Source: DASVWH01 sp036389715 (GTDB lineage: Bacteria > Acidobacteriota > Blastocatellia > Pyrinomonadales > Pyrinomonadaceae). From it: DNA of 15,447 nt. The stretch lies in contig DASVWH010000200.1 in assembly GCA_036389715.1 (NCBI GenBank), forward strand, positions 1 through 15,447. The letters are read 5' to 3'. The notes under the pieces are model-generated. The model saw only the letters and a program-made list of their open reading frames with translations. It made no database searches and was not told where the DNA came from. The translations under genes were made by a program, and so were the position numbers. The first letter of the stretch is position 1. Each line of letters opens with the position of its first letter. Below are positions 7,084 through 14,656 of the stretch, one piece after another.

Positions 7084-7778
7084 CTGGCCCAGTCCTTTCC
7101 GCGAATCAGCCTGGTCCAGCCCTCCAAATCCTCCGGCTTGATTCGTCTCGCGTGCCGTTTGACCAGCGCGTCGAGTCTCGACAGGTTTTTGACCTCGACC
7201 GCGGCATTGTTCCAGGCCAGGCCCGTCTGCGGGAGGAGCGCCGTAAAGGCGAAGCTGTGTTGAAACGCCGTCGCCGCCTGCCGATAGAGCGGCGACTCGA
7301 AGTCGTGAATCATAATCAGGTTAGAGGCATCGCACCCGGCGGCGACCGCGTGGATGGTCTCGGCCCGCTCCTCGTAGGTCAGCGAGTCGTCAATGAAGAC
7401 CAGGTCGTATCTATGAAAATCAACGTCGCGCGCGGCCAGGCTCATCGGGCCGGGCACCGCTGTGAAGCGCACACGCGCGTCCGTTTTCGTCAACCCGGCC
7501 ATCTCGCTGGCCCAACCGGCATCGGTCTCGTATGAGTGCAGGATTTCAAGCTCGGGGAAAGCCCTGCGGTCTAGAAAAGTCAGGGTGCTGTGCCTGCCGC
7601 AGCCGAATTCGGCGATTCGCCTGGGCTTAAAAAGGCGCGCCGCCCCGACCAGCAGCGGCAGATGTGTGGCAAACGCATTATGGACGCGCGGCGCTCGCCT
7701 GATGCCGAAGGCATTGAGGGCACGGCGCGTCGGAGACCTGACCGTTTCGATGATTTTATCCAGGGACGGATGAGACAT
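7080..7778 (-). CDS. Class I SAM-dependent methyltransferase-like protein
   Basis: The 232-residue product has a Rossmann-type core: RIAEFGCGRHSTLTFL (54-69) resembles SAM-binding motif I, SYETD (82-86) supplies the acidic residue after the second strand, YDLVFIDDSLTYEERAETI (124-142) fits motif II, and LIMIHDFES (154-162) the following strand. The FIDD and HDFE acids and histidine resemble the metal-coordinating positions of catechol-type or Methyltransf_24 enzymes. That comparison is inference. The N-terminus is basic. The ATG at 7778 follows a 35-nt gap and lacks a good Shine-Dalgarno, so the start is likely but not certain. The stop overlaps the epimerase start. It could methylate a sugar; a non-methyltransferase Rossmann role cannot be excluded. 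Confidence 0.75.
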   Translation of the reverse strand: MSHPSLDKIIETVRSPTRRALNAFGIRRAPRVHNAFATHLPLLVGAARLFKPRRIAEFGCGRHSTLTFLDRRAFPELEILHSYETDAGWASEMAGLTKTDARVRFTAVPGPMSLAARDVDFHRYDLVFIDDSLTYEERAETIHAVAAGCDASNLIMIHDFESPLYRQAATAFQHSFAFTALLPQTGLAWNNAAVEVKNLSRLDALVKRHARRIKPEDLEGWTRLIRGKDWAR

Positions 7779-7813
7779 TGATTCGCAACCAGCCGCAGCT
7801 AAGAGTGTGCAGG

Positions 7814-8638
7814 CTATTGCAAGAGCTTAATCAACTCCCCGCGCTCGGAGCGCACGGCCAGGTAATTGGCCGCGCGGTAGTCCTCATTGTTCAGATGATA
7901 GGGACGGAAATCCACGTAGTTGGGGTAAATCTTCCCGACCCTGTAACCACGCGAGAGGAGAAAGCCATAGAGCTCGCCGAGCCTTGCGCCCGAGACCAGG
8001 TTCGGCTGGCCGTACTCGAACTGGATGATGGCGATGCGCCTTTGCGCGATGGTCTGCTCGAAGCCGCGCAGGACGCAGGCTTCCGCTCCCTCGACATCCA
8101 TCTTGAGAAAATCTATCTGCCCGATTGCATGCTCGCGGACATAGGCGTCGCCGGTGGAAACCCCGCACTTCACCGTCCCATCATTCTTTAAGTGCGGATA
8201 GTCGCCATAGATGCTCGCCAGATTGCTCTGCCCGGTGAAGGTCTTGACTTCGACCTCGCCGCACCGGTCGAGCAGCCCGCAGTCGCCGACCGTAATCAGC
8301 GGGTCATGCTTCGTCCTGCGTCTCAGCTGCGCGCGCGTCTCCGCGACGATCTCGAAACAGTGAATCACAGCCTCTGGATGGCTCTCCCTGGCGGCACGCG
8401 CCCACTCGCCCAGGTTCGCCCCGGCATCGAAGATGACCCTCAGATTTGCGCCCTTCAGCGCCCGCAAAACGTGGCGCTCGCCGTTGTCGGCCAGGTTGTA
8501 ATCGAGGTTCTCATACCAGGAGAGATAGGTCGCGCAGTACTGGGCCATTTTGCGCACGTGACGGCTGCGGCGATGCGTCGCGACGTGGCGTTGAAGTAAG
8601 CCTTTAGTCGAAAGGTAGAGACTCTTCACTGCTCGCAC
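7814..8638 (-). CDS. FkbM family methyltransferase
   Basis: The 274-residue product has FkbM family landmarks: VIFDAGANLGEWA (68-80, SAM motif I), IHCFEIVAET (92-101), GQSNLASIYG (136-145), and the diagnostic IDFLKMDVEGAEACVLRGF (175-193), followed by IAIIQFEYG (202-210). The family performs O-methylation in antibiotic and polysaccharide pathways, and many members act on sugar hydroxyls. The ~50 residues before the core are basic (KGLLQRHVATHRRSRHVRK), compatible with peripheral membrane contact. The start is a GTG at 8638, 7 nt after the Wzt stop with GGA close by; a second in-frame GTG at 8629 is an alternative. The probable job is methylation of a residue in the exported glycan. Confidence 0.92.
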   Translation of the reverse strand: MRAVKSLYLSTKGLLQRHVATHRRSRHVRKMAQYCATYLSWYENLDYNLADNGERHVLRALKGANLRVIFDAGANLGEWARAARESHPEAVIHCFEIVAETRAQLRRRTKHDPLITVGDCGLLDRCGEVEVKTFTGQSNLASIYGDYPHLKNDGTVKCGVSTGDAYVREHAIGQIDFLKMDVEGAEACVLRGFEQTIAQRRIAIIQFEYGQPNLVSGARLGELYGFLLSRGYRVGKIYPNYVDFRPYHLNNEDYRAANYLAVRSERGELIKLLQ

Positions 8639-8645
8639 TGTCCGG

Positions 8646-9941
8646 TTAACTCTCTAACAGTCTATCACTTACGGGCGTGCCCGGGTGAGAAAGAGGGCGC
8701 GCGTTGAGACCCAGGTGGCCGAACCAGCCGTCGAGCTGTCGCCCGCCATAGATGGGTGTCGCAACGATCTCGAAGGGGAAAGTCTGCGGCACAAACTCGA
8801 TTTTATAGGAGGCCATGTCCTTCAAATGCAGTTCGAGCTGGTAAGCCCCCGGCAGTATCGGCAGCGAGTCGAGCGAGAAGCCAAGCTCGCATTGCTGCCC
8901 GGCCCGGACCGGGGGCACTGTCCGAAAGTCCTTGAAGTCGAGCCCGGTGATGCGTTGATGCTCAAGGGTCAGCACGCCGACGTAGAGGCCCGGGTCTAGA
9001 ATGTCCGTCTTGGCCGTGAACCTGACCTTGATCTCGACAGGGTCGAAGGTCTTGATTAAGAGGCCGTTGGCTGACTCTATCTTGACCTCGTTGACGATGA
9101 AGCTCTCGGTTTCGATGACCTGCCCGTCGGACTGCTCGCGGTTGATGCGCGCGAGATACTTGTCTACGGTGCGAGCGGTTTCGCCCTCCTCTACGAGCCT
9201 GCCGCGTTCGAGCACGAGGACGCGCTGGCAGATGCTGCGAATGGCGTACATGTTATGGCTGACGAGGAGGATGGTGCGCCCGCTCCTGCCAATCTCCCTG
9301 ATCTTCTCAAAGCATCTCTTCTGAAATTGCGCGTCGCCGACGGCCAGCACTTCGTCAACAATCAGGACTTCGGGTTCGAGATGAACGGCGACCGCGAAGG
9401 CCAGGCGGACGAACATCCCGCTCGAATAACGCTTGACCGGGGTGTCCAGGAATTTATCTATCTCCGAGAAAGCGACGATGGCGTCAAACTGGCGGTCAAT
9501 CTCGGCCTTGCGCATCCCGAGGATAGCGCCGTTGAGATAGATGTTTTCCCGCCCCGTCAGCTCCGGGTGAAAACCCGTGCCCACTTCCAGCAGCGAGCCG
9601 ACGCGCCCGCGTATCTCGACGGAGCCCTCGGTCGGCCCCGTGATCCGCGAAAGAATCTTGAGCAGCGTGGACTTCCCGGCCCCGTTCAGACCTATGATGC
9701 CGACGACTTCGCCGCGCCTGACCTCGAACGAAAGCTCTCTGAGCGCCCAGATGTTTCGCTCGCCCGCCCGCTCCTGGCCGCCCGGCCCGCGGAAGAGTGC
9801 GCGCGCCCGGCGAAACGGCGCATAGAGCAGCTCGGTCAGGGTATCGCGCAGCGCCCTGTAACGCTCCCGGCGGCCGATGCGATACCTCTTGCCGAGGCCC
9901 CGGCAACGAATCGCCACTTCACTCATACGCTCAGACGACAT
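8646..9941 (-). CDS. wzt: ABC transporter ATP-binding protein for polysaccharide/O-antigen export (Wzt type) with C-terminal glycan-recognition domain
   Basis: The product is 431 residues from the ATG at 9941. The N-terminal nucleotide-binding domain holds Walker A GLNGAGKST (84-92), signature YSSGM (172-176), Walker B LIVDEVLAVGD (193-203) and switch SHN (228-230), all intact. YSSGM with VGDAQFQKRCFEKI is typical of Wzt/TagH-like exporters. From about 275 a ~150-residue beta-rich extension follows, ending in PIYGGRQLDGWFG. It matches the Wzt C-terminal domain that in E. coli O9a-like systems binds the modified chain end. Starts are possible at TTG 9947, ATG 9941 and ATG 9926. I chose 9941 because GGAAGAG lies 10 nt upstream; 9926 (MSEVAIRCRGLGKRYRIG) resembles family N-termini and remains possible. 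The start overlaps the permease stop. Confidence 0.93.
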   Translation of the reverse strand: MSSERMSEVAIRCRGLGKRYRIGRRERYRALRDTLTELLYAPFRRARALFRGPGGQERAGERNIWALRELSFEVRRGEVVGIIGLNGAGKSTLLKILSRITGPTEGSVEIRGRVGSLLEVGTGFHPELTGRENIYLNGAILGMRKAEIDRQFDAIVAFSEIDKFLDTPVKRYSSGMFVRLAFAVAVHLEPEVLIVDEVLAVGDAQFQKRCFEKIREIGRSGRTILLVSHNMYAIRSICQRVLVLERGRLVEEGETARTVDKYLARINREQSDGQVIETESFIVNEVKIESANGLLIKTFDPVEIKVRFTAKTDILDPGLYVGVLTLEHQRITGLDFKDFRTVPPVRAGQQCELGFSLDSLPILPGAYQLELHLKDMASYKIEFVPQTFPFEIVATPIYGGRQLDGWFGHLGLNARPLSHPGTPVSDRLLES

Positions 9942-10806
9942 CGGCAAACGTCTCTTCCATTCGCTTGAAATAGTAGAGCCCGCCCACCAGCATCAGGGCG
10001 ACGGTCAGGGACGAGACGAGCAACATCGGGCCGGGGCCGGGCGTCTTGCCGAGCAATGCCCAGCGGAAGCCCTCGACCACGCCCGCCATCGGGTTGAGCC
10101 CGTAGAGGACGCGCCATTTCTCCGGGACGAGGCTGCTCGGATAGGCCACGGGCGTGGCGAACAGCCAGAGCTGCGTCAGAAATCCGAGCGTGTAGCGCAC
10201 GTCCCTGTACTGCACGTTGAGCGCCGAGAGCCAGAGGCCCGCGCCGAGCGCCGTCATCACCGCGAGCAGGATAAAGAGCGGAAGAGCGAGCAGCGCCAGC
10301 CCCGGCGCTATCCCGAAGTAAGCCATCATCCCGACCAGGACGAGAAACGCGATGGCAAAATCAATCAACCCGCCGAGCACGGCCGAAAGTGGTATCACCA
10401 ATCGCGGGAAATAGACCTTCGTGATGAGCCGTTCGTTGGCGACCAGGCTGTTGCTCGATTCGTTCAGGGAGTGTGCGAAGAGTTGCCAGGGCAGCAGCGC
10501 GCAGAAGGTGAAGACCGGATACGGGATGCCGTCGGACGGGATTTTCGCCAGGCGTCCGAAGAAGAGGCTGAAGACCAGCATGATAAAGAGCGGCTGGATG
10601 ACGGCCCACGCCGCCCCGAGCACAGTCTGTTTATACCGCACCTTGATGTCGCGCCAGGTCAGGAAATATAGCAGCTCCCGGTATTCGAACAACTCTCTCA
10701 GGCCGAGCGAGACGTGCCCCTCCGCGGGCCGGATGAGGAGCACCGGCGCGGCCTCAAATCCCTGTCTCTTTGTCGAATTAACGGCGCTGTTACTTTCTTG
10801 AATCAT
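9931..10806 (-). CDS. wzm: ABC-2 type permease for polysaccharide/O-antigen export (Wzm type)
   Basis: The 291-residue integral membrane product carries the family start FEYRELLYFLTWRDIKVRYKQ around 40-60, the cytoplasmic coupling segment. About six membrane segments follow: LGAAWAVIQPLFIMLVFSLF, VFTFCALLPWQLFA, IPLSAVLGGLIDFAIAFLVLV, LALPLFILLAVMTALGAGL, TLGFLTQLWLFATPVAYP and LLVSSLTVALMLVGGLYYF. Conserved stretches LNVQYRDVRY, FATPVAYPSSLVPE and LYGLNPMAGVVEGFRWALLG are hallmarks of Wzm-like exporters. With the adjacent ATPase it should form the channel that moves an undecaprenyl-linked glycan across the inner membrane. The ATG at 10806 lies 9 nt after the acyltransferase stop; the stop overlaps the ATPase start. 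Confidence 0.96.
   Translation of the reverse strand: MIQESNSAVNSTKRQGFEAAPVLLIRPAEGHVSLGLRELFEYRELLYFLTWRDIKVRYKQTVLGAAWAVIQPLFIMLVFSLFFGRLAKIPSDGIPYPVFTFCALLPWQLFAHSLNESSNSLVANERLITKVYFPRLVIPLSAVLGGLIDFAIAFLVLVGMMAYFGIAPGLALLALPLFILLAVMTALGAGLWLSALNVQYRDVRYTLGFLTQLWLFATPVAYPSSLVPEKWRVLYGLNPMAGVVEGFRWALLGKTPGPGPMLLVSSLTVALMLVGGLYYFKRMEETFADVV
9952..9958 (-). promoter_or_regulatory. Ribosome binding site of the Wzt ATPase gene
   Basis: GGAAGAG on the minus strand lies 10 nt before the ATG at 9941, inside the 3' end of the permease gene. It favours that ATG over the TTG at 9947 and the ATG at 9926. Confidence 0.5.
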
Positions 10807-10815
10807 CGAGCGAGC

Positions 10816-12051
10816 TCACAAAACCGCCCCGGTCAGGCGCTCGTTTTCCAACGGCACACTGTCGAGCGAGCGGACGGCGGGCGAGTCAGCGCCGCGCCTC
10901 TCGTACCTGAAAGAATGGCCCAGCGCCACGAACCGTTTCTCGAAGTAACGCCAGGAGAGAGCCGCCAGCCCGACCGTCAGGCCCAGCGCCAGCATAGTTG
11001 TCAATAGCCCGGCGATGTCCTCTATGTGCGGGCTCCGGCCGAGGATTAATCCGTGACAGAGCCAGTTAAGGGCCTGGTGAAAGATGTAGAGGCCAAAGGA
11101 GATAAGGCCCAGCTTTCGCAAAGGAGAGGCCCGCGTCAGGCGGCTGATGATTCCATCTCTCCCGGTCGCGGCGAGCAACACTAAACAGGAGTAGAAGAGG
11201 GCTATCCAGGTGTAGCCGAAGAGGGTCATGCCGCGAGAGCCGGGGGCGGGCGTCCTCAAAGTCAGCGCCACTATCCCCGCGAAGAGAACGGCCAGCGCGC
11301 CGCAGAGCGCTTTCCGGTGCTCCCTAATCATTCTTGCCGGGCGCTCGGCCCGCAGCAGGTATGCGCCGAGCACACCGAGCAAGAGAGCATCTGCCCGGCA
11401 TGGCATCAGGACATAAGCGGCCAGTCCCGCGCCCGGATAAAAGTTGAAGAGAAGCAGGCGCAGCACGGGCGCGGACGCGATCAGCGCGGCCAGGAGATAC
11501 GGTAATTTCTTCAGCGGAAAGAATACTACTATCAGGGGCAGGACTAGATAGAACTGCTCCTCGACCGCGAGCGACCAGGTGATGCCGAGCCAGTGCGGCC
11601 CGAAGCTGCCGCTGCTGGCCATCACGATGTTCTGCGTATACGTCAAATAGGACCAGAGCGGCAGCGAAGGCTCGAACAATTGATCGAGCGGGCCGCGCGC
11701 GACGAGCTGCGGCGCGGTCCAAAGCAGGAGAACGAAGAGCAGCACCCAGATGAAATAGAGCGGGAAGATGCGGCAGAGACGGCGTAGATAAAATGTCTTG
11801 AAGAGGTCGGGAGAGTCCCTCTGGTCCAGTAAAATCCCGCCGATCAAAAAGCCGGAGAGAACGAAAAACAGGTCCACGCCGCTCCAGGCTGTCCCGAGCA
11901 GTCTCTGGAGCAGAGAGCCAGGCAGCCCCGCGCCGGGGCCGAGCGAGACGGCCAGGTAATGCCAGGCCAGGACCAGCAGGATGGCCAGCCCGCGCAGTCC
12001 GTCCAGCTCCGGAACACGAGCAGCAGGGACATCGCGCTGTGGCATGAACAT
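10816..12051 (-). CDS. Membrane-bound acyltransferase 3 family protein (OafA-like)
   Basis: The product is 411 residues from the ATG at 12051. The acyltransferase-3 fold is shown by PELDGLRGLAILLVLAWHYL (14-33, with the conserved His near 31), SGVDLFFVLSGFLIGG, the arginine pair in FYLRRLCRIFPLYF, and ITWSLAVEEQFYLVLPL (157-173), followed by eight or so further hydrophobic helices. The family transfers acyl groups from the cytoplasmic to the periplasmic side to modify O-antigen, exopolysaccharide or lipids. No SGNH hydrolase domain is attached; the protein ends in a short polar tail. An upstream GTG at 12069 is possible (417 residues) but lacks a Shine-Dalgarno, while GGA lies 8 nt before 12051. 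It sits between the co-polymerase and the ABC transporter, so it probably acylates the same glycan. A role in forming a terminal cap is inference. Confidence 0.93.
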   Translation of the reverse strand: MFMPQRDVPAARVPELDGLRGLAILLVLAWHYLAVSLGPGAGLPGSLLQRLLGTAWSGVDLFFVLSGFLIGGILLDQRDSPDLFKTFYLRRLCRIFPLYFIWVLLFVLLLWTAPQLVARGPLDQLFEPSLPLWSYLTYTQNIVMASSGSFGPHWLGITWSLAVEEQFYLVLPLIVVFFPLKKLPYLLAALIASAPVLRLLLFNFYPGAGLAAYVLMPCRADALLLGVLGAYLLRAERPARMIREHRKALCGALAVLFAGIVALTLRTPAPGSRGMTLFGYTWIALFYSCLVLLAATGRDGIISRLTRASPLRKLGLISFGLYIFHQALNWLCHGLILGRSPHIEDIAGLLTTMLALGLTVGLAALSWRYFEKRFVALGHSFRYERRGADSPAVRSLDSVPLENERLTGAVL

Positions 12052-12094
12052 TGGAATAATCCGGCTCACGTGGTCAGGCTACAGTGCGACGGAA

Positions 12095-14557
12095 TCAGTT
12101 CTGCGTGCCGGGAGCGAAGGGCTCGACCTCTGTTTCCGTGTTGTAGTAGGACTGCTGGTAGTAGCGCTGGTAGTAGTAGTAATCGTGCGAGTGCAGCTCG
12201 ACGTTATTAAGGACTACGCCGAGAATCTTGGCCCCGACATCCAGCAAGAGCTGGCGCGAGCGCTTGACGACGTTGCGCGTGCTCTTGCCGCCGTGGACCA
12301 CCAGCAGAACGCCGTCAACTATCGAGCCCAGGAGCACTCCGTCCGTGAAGGAAGCAATCGGCGGCGAATCAATCACGATATGGGTGAAGGTCGTTTCGAG
12401 CGTGGCGATCAGGCGGCGCATCTGCTCTGAGCCGATAAGCTCGGCCGGGTTGGGCGGAATCGAGCCGGAAGTCAGCAGGTGCAGGCCGCTGGCCTCGTGC
12501 TGCTCGATCATCGAGAAGACTTCGGCGTCCGTTATCTCGCTCGAAAGAATCGTGCTCAGGCCGTTGCGTTTGTCCACCTCGAAGATGGAATGAAGCCGCG
12601 GGCGGCGCATGTCCGCGTCAATCACCAGCACGCTCGCGCCCGTCTGGGCCAGGCTGATGGCGAGATTAACGGCCGTCGTCGTCTTGCCCTCGCTCGGGAC
12701 GCTCGACGTGACGAGCAGGGTCTTGGGCGCGTGCCCGGCGGTCGAGAGCAGGACGGAGGTGCGCAGCTGCCTGTAGGCTTCGGCCAGCGGCGAGCGGGCG
12801 TCTGCGTTGAGCAGCAGCTCGGAATTGCCCTGCCCCTGTGCATTGGTTCGCTGCAACGCGCCGGAGCCGGGAAAGAGCTTGCGTTTGATCGCGCCCGCGC
12901 TCGAAGGGATGACGGAGAGCGCGGGCAGGCGCAGCATCTTTTCCACGTCCTCGGCCGAGCCGACCGTATCGTCCAGGTATTCGAGGAAGAGCGCGAGCCC
13001 GACGCCGAATCCGAGCGAGAAGAAGAAAGACAGGACGACCACCTGCATTCGACGCGGGCTGACGGGGGTGTCGGGCGCAATCGCGTAATCTATCACGTGA
13101 ATATTGTTGGGCGTTCCGGCCAGGACCACCTCATTCTCTTTGTTGCGCTGCAAGAGGCTCTCAAGCAGGGTCTTGTTGGTCTCGATCTCCTGTTGAATAA
13201 TCTTGTAATTGATGGCTGCTTCGTTCTGCCCCATCGTCTCGCTGCGTTGCTGGTTGAAGGCCTTGCGCAGCTCGGCCTCGCGTGCGACGGCCTGGCGAAA
13301 GCGTGTCTCCAGATTGGTCTTGACGGTCGAGGTCGCACGGCCGCGCATCTCCTTGATGCCCTTTTCGAGGGCCGCTATCTGGTCGTTGACCTCTTTGACT
13401 TCAAAATACTCTTCCGTATTTTCGACGAGCAGCGCATCGCGCTTGCTGCGCAATTCCGTCAGCTTGGCTTCGGCTTCGGCCATCTGCTTGCCGGATTCCT
13501 CGGCCTGCGCTTCCATCGCGCCCGGCGCCAGCGAGCCGCGATAGGAGGCTTCCGCCGAGATGCGCTCCTTCTCGGCTTCCATCAACTGCTTGTTGAGCCC
13601 GGCCAGGCGATCGACGACCGTATTCTGGCTCGAATCGAGCGAGATGATCTGGTGGTCCTTGGCATAGCTGACCAGCTCTTCCTCTTTGCGGCGAATCTCG
13701 GTCTGCAATTCCGCGATTCGCTTCTGGAGAAAAGTGCCGCTCGAAATATTGGTCTCGCTCTTTCGCTCAAGGTTCGAGCGGACGAAAGTTCCGGCGACGG
13801 CGTTGACGACGCGTGCCGCAATCTGCGGGTCGGAGTGGCTGAAGCGAATGTCAATCAGGCGCGTGTCGCGGACGGTAAAGCGCGCGTCCTTGACCGGCTC
13901 GACCTTGAGCGAGAGTTGCAGCAGGGAGACGTATTGCGCGAGCCTCTTGGCTTCGGCCAGGTCCTCGGTCTCGACGGGCGGCGCGATCTCCGTCTGGCTG
14001 GTAATCGGAACCTCTTCGGCGTGTGTGCTCTGCTGGCCCTCGTCGCTCTTAGGCCCGAGCCCGACCACCCGCAGCAGGCTCTGCCAGAGCGAGCGGTTGC
14101 GGTTCGTCTGCGGATTGAGAAAGGCCTGGTCGCGTTCGAGGTCGAGCGTTTTGACGACGCGGCGCAACAGCCCCGGCCCGGTCAGGATTTGCAGCTGCGT
14201 GTTGAAGTAGGCGGGGTCGGTCACCTGGTTGTTGACGATGACGGAGCCGTTCTTGGTCGCGCCGCCGAGGGCCGGGTTATTTTCGAGGTCCACCTGGACG
14301 CGCGCCTGCGCTTCGTAGATGTCGGGCTTGCGTGCCATGTAGATGGCCGCGAGCATCGTCACGAGAAAGGCTATCCCGATGACCAGCCAGAGACGCTTGC
14401 GCACCGAACGCCAGTAGTCACGCAGGTGAACTTCCGGCTCGCCGCCATTCTCGACGCCGTAGTTGAGGGCTCCTCCCGACGGCGGGAGCGTTTCCGCCTG
14501 GGCCTCCAGGTCCTGAATAGTCGTCAGCCTTTTCGCTAATTCGTGGCGCTCTTTCAT
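12095..14557 (-). CDS. Polysaccharide co-polymerase / BY-family tyrosine autokinase (Wzc type)
   Basis: The product is 820 residues from the ATG at 14557. The order is: cytoplasmic N-tail, membrane segment 56-74, Wzz-like periplasmic domain, long coiled-coil rich in E/K/R/Q, a proline motif APDTPVSPRR before the second membrane segment (VVVLSFFFSLGFGVGLALF), then the kinase. The kinase has Walker A SSVPSEGKTT (618-627, Lys625), Walker A' VIDADMRRP (Asp647) and Walker B HIVIDSPP (Asp730). The C-terminus has eight tyrosines in 13 residues (793-805), the autophosphorylation cluster. The kinase and transporter domains are fused, as in Proteobacteria. The frame is open upstream to a GTG at 14587; I chose 14557 because GAGAG lies 7 nt before it. 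It likely controls chain length and drives export with the OPX gene before it. Confidence 0.95.
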   Translation of the reverse strand: MKERHELAKRLTTIQDLEAQAETLPPSGGALNYGVENGGEPEVHLRDYWRSVRKRLWLVIGIAFLVTMLAAIYMARKPDIYEAQARVQVDLENNPALGGATKNGSVIVNNQVTDPAYFNTQLQILTGPGLLRRVVKTLDLERDQAFLNPQTNRNRSLWQSLLRVVGLGPKSDEGQQSTHAEEVPITSQTEIAPPVETEDLAEAKRLAQYVSLLQLSLKVEPVKDARFTVRDTRLIDIRFSHSDPQIAARVVNAVAGTFVRSNLERKSETNISSGTFLQKRIAELQTEIRRKEEELVSYAKDHQIISLDSSQNTVVDRLAGLNKQLMEAEKERISAEASYRGSLAPGAMEAQAEESGKQMAEAEAKLTELRSKRDALLVENTEEYFEVKEVNDQIAALEKGIKEMRGRATSTVKTNLETRFRQAVAREAELRKAFNQQRSETMGQNEAAINYKIIQQEIETNKTLLESLLQRNKENEVVLAGTPNNIHVIDYAIAPDTPVSPRRMQVVVLSFFFSLGFGVGLALFLEYLDDTVGSAEDVEKMLRLPALSVIPSSAGAIKRKLFPGSGALQRTNAQGQGNSELLLNADARSPLAEAYRQLRTSVLLSTAGHAPKTLLVTSSVPSEGKTTTAVNLAISLAQTGASVLVIDADMRRPRLHSIFEVDKRNGLSTILSSEITDAEVFSMIEQHEASGLHLLTSGSIPPNPAELIGSEQMRRLIATLETTFTHIVIDSPPIASFTDGVLLGSIVDGVLLVVHGGKSTRNVVKRSRQLLLDVGAKILGVVLNNVELHSHDYYYYQRYYQQSYYNTETEVEPFAPGTQN

Positions 14558-14656
14558 AAGGTCACTCTCAATGTCTGCGCGGGGCACAGTGGCGAGGAGT
14601 TGCGTGGGTTCGGATCAGGGCAGCGAGTTGTTTGCTCACGCGAGGCGTGCGAGATT
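14558..14656 (-). other. Short gap between OPX and autokinase genes
   Basis: This stretch of 99 nt contains the Shine-Dalgarno of the kinase gene and a 5-bp CACGC/GCGTG hairpin (14637-14649) starting 7 nt after the OPX stop. No T-run follows, so it is not a convincing terminator. No promoter was recognised. Confidence 0.4.
14565..14569 (-). promoter_or_regulatory. Ribosome binding site of the autokinase gene
   Basis: GAGAG on the minus strand lies 7 nt before the ATG at 14557. It decides the start against the upstream GTG at 14587, which has no comparable motif. Confidence 0.6.

Noticed and set aside
9255..10671. Plus-strand frames opposite wzt and wzm
   Set aside because: They are antisense to two strongly conserved transporter genes; their charged R/E/P-rich translation has no domain features.
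12479..14539. Open plus-strand frame of 686 codons opposite the autokinase gene
   Set aside because: It lies wholly antisense to a gene with clear kinase motifs. Its product is a low-complexity R/A/L/G-rich sequence with no recognisable domain, as expected opposite GC-rich codons.
14637..14649. Hairpin after the OPX stop as a terminator
   Set aside because: It has a 5-bp stem and no T-run; the downstream kinase gene is the usual operon partner, so read-through is expected.
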